A DNA stretch of 64,000 nt from Bacillota bacterium (GTDB taxonomy: Bacteria; Bacillota; UBA4882; UBA8346): NCBI GenBank assembly GCA_023402395.1, contig JAEYGI010000072.1:121419-185418 (forward strand). Direction: 5' to 3'. A model generated the notes under the pieces. It was not told the DNA's origin. It was given only the letters and a program-made list of their open reading frames with translations, and ran no database searches. The position numbers were made by a program, and so were the translations under genes. Every line of letters starts with the position of its first letter. The stretch's first letter is position 1. Shown here piece after piece: positions 1 through 8,465 of the stretch.

Positions 1-371
1 AGGGGCTCGGCATCAGCAACGCCGCCAGCGCCAAGCTCATTGACAGGCTGGTCCGGAAAAGTTTGTTGCTCCGGGAGGAAGACCCGGTTGACCGCAGGGT
101 GCTCCAAATCAAGCTGACTCCAGCCGGAGTGAAACTACTGGAAGAGATCAACCGGATCGAACGCGCCCGGTTTGAGGCGGTTTACGCCAAGATGAGCGCG
201 GCGGAGCGAGAAGCGCTGGAGTTGGGGTTGGACGGTTTTCTCAAAGCGGCGCTGGAAACACCGGAGCAGATCGAAGAGGTCTGCCTGCGCTGCGGTTTTA
301 CTCATGATCCGGAATGTTCCGGCAACCGGTTGTACCTGAAGTTGGCTGGACATGACCGGCGGAAGGTGTAA
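1..371 (+). CDS. MarR-family regulator, C-terminal part (cut by window edge)
   Basis: The reading frame is open from the first bases, so the gene starts outside the window. The visible part carries the recognition helix and wing of a MarR winged helix (KLIDRLVRKSLLLREEDPVD, then DRRVLQIKLTPAG), followed by the dimerisation helix. The tail is unusual: CLRCGFTHDPEC places three cysteines and a histidine after the fold, which could bind a metal or sense redox state (inference). It lies 89 bp upstream of a superoxide reductase on the same strand, so it probably controls that gene or an oxidative-stress unit. Family call is firm; ligand unknown. Confidence 0.85.
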   Translation, partial: GLGISNAASAKLIDRLVRKSLLLREEDPVDRRVLQIKLTPAGVKLLEEINRIERARFEAVYAKMSAAEREALELGLDGFLKAALETPEQIEEVCLRCGFTHDPECSGNRLYLKLAGHDRRKV

Positions 372-460
372 GCATCCGCGCGTTCGGAAACTGGTTGGAA
401 CCGGCGTTGCGCCTCAGCAGAGCCGGACACGATAAAAAATGACGAAAGGGGCAAACCAAA

Positions 461-835
461 ATGGCAAAACAATTTGAAGTCTACAAATGCGAGGTCTGCG
501 GAAACATCGTCGAACTGATTCATGTGGGCGGCGGAACCCTGGTCTGTTGCGGGCAGCCCATGAAACTGCAAGTGGAAAACACGGTCGACGCCTCCAAAGA
601 GAAACACGTGCCGGTAATCACCAAAATCGACGGAGGCTATAAAGTATCCGTCGGTAGCGTAGCCCATCCCATGGAGGAAAAGCATTATATCGAATGGATC
701 GAGTTGATCGCCGACGGCCAGCGCTACCGGAAGTATTTGAGCCCCAGCCAGACCCCGGAAGCGGTGTTCCAAGTGGAAGCCAACCAGGTCACGGCCAGGG
801 AGTACTGTAATATCCACGGCCTGTGGACGGCCTAA
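461..835 (+). CDS. dfx: desulfoferrodoxin-type superoxide reductase
   Basis: Cytoplasmic enzyme of anaerobes that reduces superoxide to hydrogen peroxide without making oxygen, normally fed by rubredoxin. The 124-residue protein is a two-domain (2Fe) form. The N-terminal desulforedoxin centre has Cys10, Cys13, Cys29 and Cys30. The catalytic iron centre has His49, His69, His75, Cys116 and His119 in the typical HP, HYIEW and CNIHGLW contexts. The start is preceded by GAAAGGGG. A MarR gene lies just upstream and a hairpin terminator follows, so it may be transcribed with marR. Confidence 0.95.
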   Translation: MAKQFEVYKCEVCGNIVELIHVGGGTLVCCGQPMKLQVENTVDASKEKHVPVITKIDGGYKVSVGSVAHPMEEKHYIEWIELIADGQRYRKYLSPSQTPEAVFQVEANQVTAREYCNIHGLWTA

Positions 836-876
836 CGGACCGACCGACCGTGAAAATCAAGCGATTCTTAGCGATT

Positions 877-899
877 GCCGCCCTTTTGGGCGGTTTTTA
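877..899 (+). terminator. rho-independent terminator after dfx
   Basis: GCCGCCC, a TTTT loop and GGGCGGT, followed by a T-rich run, about 40 bp after the superoxide reductase stop. Confidence 0.85.
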
Positions 900-1439
900 T
901 TTTACTTTTTTCTCCCAATTCACGGGAGATTTCTTATTGCGAAAGGTAAGCGCCGGCCGAAGAATGCTTCCGGTCAATATTTCAATTCACTGGTGTTTTC
1001 AATCAGCACGTTTATTGTCCGGAAGCAATATCCTTGGCTGGAATTATCGCTTTGGGGCAAAAAAAGATCATCCCGGCGGTTTATGAAGGATATTTTTCGA
1101 CAAAAATTGTTATTTTTCAACGAAAATAAGTTAATTTCCGCGATAAACCGGAATGACGGGGTTCCAAAAGTAGTGTTTCATAAGAAAATTTGGGTTTTGA
1201 GGAGCCAAGCATGACATAATTAGGAGGATTTGGAAGGAAAAAATCGAAATAAGCAATCATTGGCTCGGAGAAAGCCGGAGAGACCGCTGGAATTGTCGAA
1301 CCGAAGAATCCGGAGCGGCTCGCACGGCGGCCGGTTGACGGGGAATTGCTAATTTACATTTGATGAAGTTACGATAAATTGACGGGTTTTGCGAATATTA
1401 TTGGTGCTACGATTATTCAGAGTGCACTGGGAGGTTCGC
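900..1439. other. intergenic region, no convincing gene
   Basis: About 540 bp of lower-GC sequence between the dfx terminator and the methyltransferase. A good SD-like AGGAGG at 1222-1227 precedes only a short, very basic reading frame. A GC-rich stretch at about 1272-1345 can fold (CCGCT pairs with AGCGG) and might be a structured leader, but it matches no RNA family I can name with confidence. Confidence 0.4.
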
Positions 1440-2081
1440 ATGGCCCTTGACCAAGACCGGATTCGCGAAACCTATGACCGGGTCGCATCCGAATACTGCC
1501 GCCGCTATTTTCACGATTTGGATCGAAGGCCGCTCGATCGGGAGCTGCTGGCCCGGTTTGCCCTGACTGTACGGGATCTCGGGCCCGTCGCCGATGTCGG
1601 TTGCGGCCCGGGAGGCACGACCCGGTTTTTGAAGGATCGGGGTCTTGACGTCTTTGGGATGGATCTCTCGAAGGGCATGATCGAAGCGGCCCGCGGGCTG
1701 AACCGGGATATCCGTTTTATAACCGGCGATTTCGAGACTCCGGAGATCGACGGCGGGGCATTGGCCGGCCTTTGCGCGTATTATGCGATTGTCCATTGCT
1801 CTGAGGCCGGTTTGGAGCGGGCGCTGGCTTCGTTCCGTCAGGTGCTGCGGCCCGGTGGAACCATGTTACTGTCGTTTTACGCCGGAGAGGGAACGGTGCG
1901 GGTTGAAGAGTTTCTGGGGCAAGCCTCGGCGCCGCTGGAGTTCATCTTTTTCCCGCTGGAGGCGATCCTGCAGCGGTTGCGCCGGGACGGCTGGATCGTC
2001 GAAGAAGCGCTGGTCCGTCAGGCTTATCGCGCCGTGGAATACCCCAGCCGGCGCGGGTATGTTTTGGCGCGAAAACCGTGA
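1440..2081 (+). CDS. class I SAM-dependent methyltransferase
   Basis: Transfers methyl from S-adenosylmethionine; substrate unknown. The 213-residue protein has the glycine-rich SAM-binding motif VADVGCGPGGTT at about residues 48-59, the acidic post-motif in VFGMDLSKGM, and a GDFETPEID segment typical of motif II. I chose the ATG at 1440 because GGGAGG lies 6-7 bp upstream and the fold begins right after it; the frame is open 51 bp further upstream without an SD. Its stop overlaps no gene, and the aminopeptidase start follows 65 bp later, so the two may share a transcript. Confidence 0.85.
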   Translation: MALDQDRIRETYDRVASEYCRRYFHDLDRRPLDRELLARFALTVRDLGPVADVGCGPGGTTRFLKDRGLDVFGMDLSKGMIEAARGLNRDIRFITGDFETPEIDGGALAGLCAYYAIVHCSEAGLERALASFRQVLRPGGTMLLSFYAGEGTVRVEEFLGQASAPLEFIFFPLEAILQRLRRDGWIVEEALVRQAYRAVEYPSRRGYVLARKP

Positions 2082-2146
2082 CAGTTTTCTTTGAGGTCTG
2101 CATATCATGGATGAGGATTATTGTATCGACACAGGAGACCATGACC

Positions 2147-3016
2147 ATGGAACATTCGAACCGTAACGACTGCTGCTGGTGCGGCAGCGGCTTGAAGCTT
2201 CAGGAATGCCATCTGGCAACCGAGGAACAGTTACACGAGTATCAGCGGCAGGGGTATACCATCCCGACCCGGCGCTGGTTGAAAACAGCCCGCCAGATCG
2301 ACGGGATCCGAGAGAGCGGCCGGCTGACCACGGAAATCCTGGACCGGGTGGCCGAGCTGATCGAACCCGGAGCGAGCACCGCGGCCATCGACGACTGGGT
2401 GCACCGGTTCACGCTGGAGCATGACGCTTATCCGGCGCCGCTCAATTATAAAGGATTTCCGAAGAGTTGCTGCATCTCGGTGAATGAAGTGATCTGCCAC
2501 GGTATACCCAGCGAACGCCAGGTCCTGCGGCCCGGGGACATTGTCAACGTTGATGTGACCACGATTTTGAACGGCTATTATTCCGACGCCAACCGGATGT
2601 ATCTGGTCGGAACGGTGGATGAGGCCGGGCAGCGGCTGGTCCAAGCGGCCAAAGAATGCATGGAGATTGGGGTCCGGCAGGTCCGGCCGCTGGGTTCTTT
2701 AAACGACATCGGCAACGCCATCGAACCATTCGCGGTGACGCAAGGCTATTCGGTGGTCCGTGATTTGGGTGGCCACGGGATTGGGCTCGCCTTTCACGAA
2801 CCGATCCACGTCGACCATTTCCGGAAACGGTCCAAGGGCTATCTCCTTCTGCCGGGACTGGTCTTTACGGTGGAGCCGATGATCAATCAAGGCACGTTTG
2901 ATTGCCGCTTTTTAGCCGACGGATGGACCGTAGTGACCCGGGACGGCAAACTGTCGGCCCAATGGGAGCAGACCGTGGCCGTCACCGCCGCCGGCGTTGA
3001 GGTCTTGGCGAGGTAA
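2147..3016 (+). CDS. map: type I methionine aminopeptidase with N-terminal SEC-C zinc motif
   Basis: Removes the initiator methionine from nascent proteins in the cytosol. The five metal ligands are all present: Asp136, Asp147, His210, Glu243 and Glu274, plus the substrate-binding His118. The N-terminus carries a SEC-C zinc motif (CWCGSGLKLQECH, residues 10-22), as in the longer bacterial MetAP subgroup thought to dock near the ribosome. The ATG at 2147 has AGGAG 9 bp upstream; an ATG at 2141 is also in frame but too close to the SD. Such genomes usually have another map in the ribosomal-protein region, so this is probably a second, auxiliary copy (inference). Confidence 0.93.
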   Translation: MEHSNRNDCCWCGSGLKLQECHLATEEQLHEYQRQGYTIPTRRWLKTARQIDGIRESGRLTTEILDRVAELIEPGASTAAIDDWVHRFTLEHDAYPAPLNYKGFPKSCCISVNEVICHGIPSERQVLRPGDIVNVDVTTILNGYYSDANRMYLVGTVDEAGQRLVQAAKECMEIGVRQVRPLGSLNDIGNAIEPFAVTQGYSVVRDLGGHGIGLAFHEPIHVDHFRKRSKGYLLLPGLVFTVEPMINQGTFDCRFLADGWTVVTRDGKLSAQWEQTVAVTAAGVEVLAR

Positions 3017-3191
3017 GCCTGGGCCGGTATTTTTACGTTCCCCCAATTTGATTCTTCCGAAAACCGCTTCATAATGTTATGATAATATTTAGAAATGCGG
3101 TCCGGAGGATCATTGCCCGCAACTTTGCTTTAATCCTCATTTTTGTAATGATCCCGGTAAGAGAGAAAAAACCGGTCTGTGTAAGGGGGGA

Positions 3192-3929
3192 TTGTCTTTG
3201 ATTTCGGACGGGCAATCGGTCCCGGTTCCGCCGCTAATGTTGGAACCACCTCGCTGGCTGCGCTGGATTCGTTTTCATTTGACGGAGGCCAGCTATGAAG
3301 CGGCCCGGGAATATTTTCCGGTTCCGGGCGGGAAAGGAGCGGCTTATTTCAATTACCGGCTGGAACACGTCCGGCAGGTGGAAAGGCAGGCGCTGGAGCT
3401 CCTGCGGGAAGTCGGCGGCGATGCAGAGGTCGTTTTGGCCGCGGTCTGGCTGCACGATTTTTTCCAGCCCGGGTTCCATGAGGAGAAGCATGGGCCGCGG
3501 GCAGCCATCTGGGCGGCCGGCAAATTGAAACCGCTGGGGTTTCCGGCCGAGAAGATTGATGCGGTCTGTCTGGCGGTCTCCCGCCATTCGGAGCCGCCGG
3601 GGACATTGCCGGTGGATGCCCATGAAGCCAGGATATTTTGGGATGCCCATAATTTGTCTTATCTCGGGCCATTTGCGGCCATTACCGATCTGATCAATTA
3701 TCTGGCCGCGGACCGGCTCCGCAAGATTTGTTCCGGTGCCCAGCTGCTGACGGTGGAAGCCATCTTCCGGGCCGGTCTGGACCCGTCGGGGGGCAAAGGG
3801 CTTCAGCCTTATCAGTTTTATTTTGAAGCTTCGCGAACCTGGGCCGCCGAACGCCTCCGGGTGCAGCGGGAATTTTACGAATGCTGCCGGCGGCAACTGG
3901 GGCTCGATTCGCGGCCGGACAGCGCTTGA
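3192..3929 (+). CDS. HD-domain metal-dependent phosphohydrolase
   Basis: Probable cytosolic phosphohydrolase of 245 residues. HD-superfamily elements are visible: RLEHVRQV (first His), AAVWLHDFF (the HD pair), a later histidine in SRHSEPPG and an aspartate in AAITDLINYLAADR. It starts at a TTG, either 3192 or 3198, just after a purine-rich AAGGGGGG; 3198 has the better spacing. Its TGA is followed with no gap by the ATG of a histidine phosphatase, so the two are translationally coupled and may act on the same phosphorylated metabolite. Substrate unknown. Confidence 0.78.
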   Translation: MSLISDGQSVPVPPLMLEPPRWLRWIRFHLTEASYEAAREYFPVPGGKGAAYFNYRLEHVRQVERQALELLREVGGDAEVVLAAVWLHDFFQPGFHEEKHGPRAAIWAAGKLKPLGFPAEKIDAVCLAVSRHSEPPGTLPVDAHEARIFWDAHNLSYLGPFAAITDLINYLAADRLRKICSGAQLLTVEAIFRAGLDPSGGKGLQPYQFYFEASRTWAAERLRVQREFYECCRRQLGLDSRPDSA

Positions 3930-4583
3930 ATGATGGATTGGCTGATCTTGCGGCACGGACAATCCGTGGCCGATATTGAAGATCGATACGAAGGCCGGTC
4001 CGACTTTCCGCTGACTGCGGCTGGCCGCGATCAGGCGGAGCGGGCAGCGCGCTGGATTGTGGAGAGCTACCGATTTGTTCCGGAGATCATTATCGCCAGC
4101 CCTTTGCAGCGGGCCAGGGAAACCGCAGTGATCCTGGCCCGCCGCTGCGGATTGGAACTCCGGCTGGATGATGGCCTACTGGAAATGGATTGCGGCCGGA
4201 TCGCCGGCCTGCCCAAGGCTGAGGCCGACCGGCGCTTTCCCGTTCCCCGGGGCGGATTTCGCGCTTATCAACGCCGGGGAGAGACCGGCGAGTCGTTGTT
4301 GGGATTCAGGGCGCGGGTCGAGGACTGTTGGCTGCGCCTGGCCGATGAAGCGGCCGCCGCCGGCTGGGAGCGGGCCGCTCTGGTCTGTCACGGCGGAACT
4401 ATCAACATGCTGTTTCAATCGTTTTTGAACTTGCCCCTGACCGCCGGTACAGTTCTTGCAACCGGCGATACCGGGATCCATCTTTGGCGGATCCGGGACG
4501 GAGTCGGCCGGATCGTTTTTGCCAATTATCTGGGACATCTTTCGCCGTTCAATATTGACGAAGGTTTTCCAGAAGATGTATAA
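3930..4583 (+). CDS. histidine phosphatase (phosphoglycerate-mutase-like) family protein
   Basis: 217-residue phosphatase of the cofactor-independent-of-metal RHG type. The catalytic RHGQS motif is at residues 8-12 (His9 is the phosphorylated nucleophile). A conserved arginine follows in SPLQRARET, and the second catalytic histidine is in ALVCHGGTINM. Small family members act on sugar phosphates, alpha-ribazole phosphate or nucleotides, so the substrate cannot be assigned. It starts at 3930, directly after the stop of the HD hydrolase (a second ATG at 3933 is equally possible). Confidence 0.88.
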   Translation: MMDWLILRHGQSVADIEDRYEGRSDFPLTAAGRDQAERAARWIVESYRFVPEIIIASPLQRARETAVILARRCGLELRLDDGLLEMDCGRIAGLPKAEADRRFPVPRGGFRAYQRRGETGESLLGFRARVEDCWLRLADEAAAAGWERAALVCHGGTINMLFQSFLNLPLTAGTVLATGDTGIHLWRIRDGVGRIVFANYLGHLSPFNIDEGFPEDV

Positions 4584-4683
4584 TCAGTCGACGATTTGGG
4601 AAGATGTAGAGGCGGATGGCGCCAGTACCCATTCACCCTCTTCCAGAACTTTCGGGAGGGACTAATGTCCGTATCGAACCGTC

Positions 4684-4714
4684 AAAAATCCCGCCGCGCC
4701 AGCGCGGGATTTTT
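4684..4714 (+). terminator. rho-independent terminator, perfect 11-bp stem
   Basis: AAAAATCCCGC pairs perfectly with GCGGGATTTTT across a 9-nt loop. It lies about 100 bp after the histidine phosphatase and can work in either direction. Confidence 0.9.
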
Positions 4715-4851
4715 GCGCGTCCGGCCGAAGCCGGTGCGGCGACTTACTTTAACAGCCCGAATCGCGGGAAAAAAGCAGGAGATCAACTTTACCCGCAGAA
4801 TCGAATATTAATTAATTAGAATTCTGTCAATGGCTTATTTAGGAGGTTGTC

Positions 4852-5958
4852 ATGGATCAAACCAGGGAATGGATCCTCGGCCGGCTGGCCGAGTTGGTCA
4901 ATGTCGATTCCGGAACCGGCGATCGGGAAGGCTTGGAGCGGATCGCCGCGATGCTGCGGCAATGGGCCGGGGAATTGGGGCTGGACTTCGCGGCGCTGGA
5001 TGCGAGCGACGGGTCGCGCCATTATCTGCTCAGCCGGGGACGGGGAGAGCGGGTGCTGCTCATCGCCCATCTGGACACGGTATTCGCCAAGGGAACCGCC
5101 GGAGGCCGGCCGTTCAGCATCGACGGCGATCTGGCCCGGGGTCCGGGGGTCTCGGACTGTAAATCAGGGGTAGTGACGATTCTGGCCGCCCTTTCGAAAC
5201 TGGCCGAAGCCCGGTGGCTGGACCGAGAGATCGTCTGTCTTTTCAATAGCGACGAGGAGATCAGCTCCCCCGGTTCTCGGGAGATTATCTTTAAATTGGC
5301 CAGGGAATCCCGGGAAGTGTTGGTGGTCGAGCCGGCCGAAGGCGAAAATCTGACCGTGGCCCGCAAGGGAATCGGTCGGTTCGAGCTACGGGTCGCCGGA
5401 AAGGCGGCGCATTCCGGCTCTAATTATCAGGATGGCAGCAACGCCATTCTGGAAATGGCTCATAAAATCATCGCCATTCAGAACCTGACCGACCTGGCGG
5501 CCGGCGTGACCTTGAATGTGGGCGTCGTGACGGGCGGGTTCCGCCCGAATATCGTCCCTGACTTCGCCGCCGCTGAGATTGATCTGCGGATCGTCCGCCC
5601 TGGCCAGGAGAGGGCCGTGATTGAAGCCTTGGAACGGATCGCCCGGGAATACCGGGTTCCCGGAACCGTGGGAAGCCTGAGTGGAGGGGTCACCCGGCCT
5701 CCGATGCCGGCGACCCCGGCCGGCCTGGAGTTGCTCGCCAAGTTTCAAGCCGCGGCCCACCGACTCGGGTTTGAACTTGGCGGAGTCGAGTCCGGCGGAG
5801 GTTCCGACGCCAATCTGGCTGCGGCTGCCGGAGCGGCGGTCATCGACGGGGTTGGACCCATCGGCGGCGGCCATCACTCCGAGGATGAATATCTGGCGAT
5901 CCCCAGCCTGTTCCGGCGGATCGATTTATTGGCGGAATTTTTGCGCGCCGCCTCATAA
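4852..5958 (+). CDS. M20 family metallopeptidase (CPG2/ArgE/DapE-like)
   Basis: Di-zinc cytosolic aminoacylase or carboxypeptidase, 368 residues. Metal-site motifs are intact: His73 and Asp75 in IAHLDTV, bridging Asp102 in GPGVSDCKSG, the catalytic Glu-Glu in NSDEEISS (about 135-136), Glu160, and the C-terminal GGGHHSEDEY histidine. A dimerisation domain lies between about 175 and 285. The overall pattern is closest to glutamate carboxypeptidase-like M20A members, but the substrate is not certain. The ATG at 4852 follows AGGAGGT. It is bounded by a strong terminator upstream and stands 103 bp before a DUF554 gene. Confidence 0.88.
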   Translation: MDQTREWILGRLAELVNVDSGTGDREGLERIAAMLRQWAGELGLDFAALDASDGSRHYLLSRGRGERVLLIAHLDTVFAKGTAGGRPFSIDGDLARGPGVSDCKSGVVTILAALSKLAEARWLDREIVCLFNSDEEISSPGSREIIFKLARESREVLVVEPAEGENLTVARKGIGRFELRVAGKAAHSGSNYQDGSNAILEMAHKIIAIQNLTDLAAGVTLNVGVVTGGFRPNIVPDFAAAEIDLRIVRPGQERAVIEALERIAREYRVPGTVGSLSGGVTRPPMPATPAGLELLAKFQAAAHRLGFELGGVESGGGSDANLAAAAGAAVIDGVGPIGGGHHSEDEYLAIPSLFRRIDLLAEFLRAAS

Positions 5959-6061
5959 CCGCCCATGGGTATGCCCTCGGCCAATCCCGAATAAACGCTA
6001 CAAATATCATACTTCTATAACCATGAAACGGAGCAATATTAAATCATCAAGGAGATACAGC

Positions 6062-6733
6062 ATGGGTACGGTTATCAATGTGATCATGATCCTGATCGGC
6101 GGAGCAGTGGGATTGCTTTTTAAGGAGCGGTTTCCGGAACGGGTGACGCAGACTGCGTTGCAAGTGATGGGACTATTTACCATGGTCGTGGGAATCAGCA
6201 TGGCGTTGCAAGGGAAAGAAATGATCCTGGTTCTCCTCAGCCTGGCGGCAGGCGCCATGCTGGGAGAAGGGATCGATATTGAAGGCCGCCTGGACAGGCT
6301 GGGGAATTGGATCGACGCCCGGCTGAAGGTGGCCGAGGGGAGCCCGGCCAAAGGCTTCATCTATGCCAGCCTAGTCTTTTGCGTCGGTTCGATGGCTATC
6401 GTCGGCAGCATTACCGATGGAGTCAAGGGCGATCATTCGATCCTGGTCACCAAGGCAATGATGGACGGGATCATCTCGATTCCCTTCGCGGCCGGGATGG
6501 GAATCGGCGTTCTTGGTTCGGCCCTGTCGATCCTGATTTACCAGGGCGGTCTGACCTTGCTTGCTTGGCAGTTGCAATCGTTGTTCAGTCCCGAGATCAT
6601 CCGGGAGCTGACCGCAGTCGGCGGTGTGATTGTCATGGGAATCGGCATCAATATTCTCGGATTGCAAAAGATACGGGTCGGTAACTTCCTGCCGGCGCTG
6701 CTTTTGATTATTCTGATCTGTTATTTCACCTAA
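6062..6733 (+). CDS. DUF554 family membrane protein
   Basis: 223-residue polytopic inner-membrane protein of unknown function. The start MGTVINVIMILIGGAVGLL and the repeated SITDGVKGDHSILVTKAMMDG region are typical of DUF554. About seven hydrophobic segments can be counted, ending in LLLIILICYFT. The ATG at 6062 is chosen for the AAGGAGA 7 bp upstream; the longer open frame to the left is only a shadow of the peptidase gene. Its stop lies inside the end of hndD on the other strand (8-bp convergent overlap). Confidence 0.88.
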   Translation: MGTVINVIMILIGGAVGLLFKERFPERVTQTALQVMGLFTMVVGISMALQGKEMILVLLSLAAGAMLGEGIDIEGRLDRLGNWIDARLKVAEGSPAKGFIYASLVFCVGSMAIVGSITDGVKGDHSILVTKAMMDGIISIPFAAGMGIGVLGSALSILIYQGGLTLLAWQLQSLFSPEIIRELTAVGGVIVMGIGINILGLQKIRVGNFLPALLLIILICYFT

Positions 6734-8450
6734 TTTTCCGGTTTGTATAATGAGTATGCAACAGATGATGCGCTTTGTCGCTCAGCGGCCGTTCTAAGAA
6801 TTCGGCATATAGGGCCTGGACCGCCGGGTTAAGATGGGAGCGGCGCAACGGCATCCCCCGGTCCGCCTCGTAGAGGGCCTCCATTCGGGCTCGGCGGGTT
6901 TGGCTATTGGTCGGAAACGGCTGGCCGCCGCCGCCGATGCAACCGCCGGGGCAACACATCACCTCAATGAAATGGTAGGACGACGATCCTTCTTTAATCC
7001 GGTCCAGAATCAGCCGGGCATTGGCCAGACCGTGGGCGATGGCGACCCGGACCTCGGTTCCCTCCAAATCGACCATGGCTTCCTTGACGCCTCTCATGCC
7101 ACGGGCAGCTTTAAATTCCAATCCCGGAAGCTCTTTGCCGGTGGCTACCTCGCTCACGGTACGCAGCGCGGCTTCCATCACTCCGCCGGTGGCGCCGAAG
7201 ATCACTCCGGCTCCGGTGGAGAGGCCCAACGGCTGATCGTACTCGGCCTCGGGCAACGCCGCAAAATCCAGACCCGATTCGCGAATCATCCGTCCCAGTT
7301 CACGGGTGGTCAAAACAATGTCGACATCGGGGAAGCCGCTGTCGGCCAATTCCGGCCGGACGCATTCGTATTTCTTGGCGGTGCAGGGCATGATCGAAAC
7401 CACCCGGATCCGGCTGGCGTCAATCCCGGCCCGCTCCGCGTAATAGGTCTTGGCAAGCGCGCCGAACATCTGCTGCGGCGATTTGCAGGTCGACAGGTTC
7501 GGCAAAAACTCGGGATAAAACCGTTCGGCGAAATTGACCCAGCCCGGGCTGCAGGAGGTGATCAACGGCAGCACTCCGCCGGAGGCGATCCGTTCCAGCA
7601 GTTCGTGGCCTTCCTCCATAATGGTAAGATCGGCCGTGAAATCGGTGTCGAACACGCGGTCAAAGCCCAGCCGCTTGAGCGCGGCGACCAGCTTTCCAGT
7701 GACAATGGATCCCGGAGCCAGACCCAGTTCTTCGCCGATGGCCACTCGCACCGCGGGCGCGGTTTGAACCACCACGTGCAATTCCGGGTCGGCCAGGGCG
7801 GCCCAAACCCGCCCGGTATCGTTCACTTCCTGAATGGCGCCGACCGGACACGCCTGAATGCACTGGCCGCATAAGACACAAGACGTTTCGGCCAGAGGGC
7901 GTCCGCCTTCAGGAGCAATAACCGTCCCCGCGCCCCGGTGCAACGGGTACAGCACGCCAACCTCCTGAACCTGGTGGCAGGCAGCGACGCAACGCCGGCA
8001 CAAGATGCATTTGGAGGAATCGCGGACGATGGAGGGGGTGGATCGATCCGCTTCCAATCCGATCCGCCGCGGCGGAAACCGGTCGGAACGGACCTCCAGT
8101 TTGTCGGCAAGCGCCTGGAGCTCACAGCGGCGATTCCTGGAACAGTTCAGGCAGTCTTGGGGATGGCTGGCGAGGATCAACTCCAGGTTGATCCGGCGGA
8201 ATTCCCGAATCTCCGGCGAGTTGGTCCGAACCTCCATCCCTAGCGCGACCGGTTGGGAACAGGCGGTCTGAAGCGTGCGGCTACCAGCCACTTCCACGGC
8301 GCAGATCCGGCAGTTTCCCTTGACGCCAAGATCAGGGTGGTAACAAAGGGAGGGAATGTTGATGCCGACGGTACGGGCCGCCTTCAGGATGGTGGTTCCA
8401 GCGGGAACCTCCACCGGCTGGCCGTCGATTCGCAGGTTGATCATTGCCAC
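6726..8450 (-). CDS. hndD: NADH-type [FeFe]-hydrogenase catalytic subunit HndD/HydA
   Basis: Catalytic H2-producing or H2-oxidising subunit, 574 residues. Domains in order: a [2Fe-2S] domain (Cys36, Cys47, Cys50, Cys64); the His-Cys3 [4Fe-4S] site (His96, Cys100, Cys103, Cys109); two [4Fe-4S] ferredoxin motifs (CILCRRCVAAC and CVLCGQCIQAC); then the H-cluster domain with L1 TSCSPGWVNF, L2 MPCTAKKYE and L3 EVMCCPGGCIGGGG. A small-subunit-like tail follows. It is the last gene of hndB-A-C-D, 15 bp after hndC, so it presumably works as a soluble NAD(P)-linked, possibly electron-bifurcating complex (family knowledge). The start is GTG at 8450 or ATG at 8444; the SD is weak, which suggests coupling to hndC. 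Confidence 0.96.
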   Translation of the reverse strand: MAMINLRIDGQPVEVPAGTTILKAARTVGINIPSLCYHPDLGVKGNCRICAVEVAGSRTLQTACSQPVALGMEVRTNSPEIREFRRINLELILASHPQDCLNCSRNRRCELQALADKLEVRSDRFPPRRIGLEADRSTPSIVRDSSKCILCRRCVAACHQVQEVGVLYPLHRGAGTVIAPEGGRPLAETSCVLCGQCIQACPVGAIQEVNDTGRVWAALADPELHVVVQTAPAVRVAIGEELGLAPGSIVTGKLVAALKRLGFDRVFDTDFTADLTIMEEGHELLERIASGGVLPLITSCSPGWVNFAERFYPEFLPNLSTCKSPQQMFGALAKTYYAERAGIDASRIRVVSIMPCTAKKYECVRPELADSGFPDVDIVLTTRELGRMIRESGLDFAALPEAEYDQPLGLSTGAGVIFGATGGVMEAALRTVSEVATGKELPGLEFKAARGMRGVKEAMVDLEGTEVRVAIAHGLANARLILDRIKEGSSSYHFIEVMCCPGGCIGGGGQPFPTNSQTRRARMEALYEADRGMPLRRSHLNPAVQALYAEFLERPLSDKAHHLLHTHYTNRKIR

Positions 8451-8465
8451 GGGAGGTCAATCCTT

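Noticed and set aside
1230..1345. Short frame behind AGGAGG
   Set aside because: Starts at TTG, very Arg-rich, no fold; the same bases look more like structured RNA.
1272..1345. Glycine riboswitch (GGAGAG and ACCGAAG segments present)
   Set aside because: The conserved 3' part expected in that aptamer is missing, and the next gene is a methyltransferase.
6834..7874. 346-residue plus-strand open frame inside hndD
   Set aside because: Shadow of hndD; the real gene shows all cluster-binding motifs.
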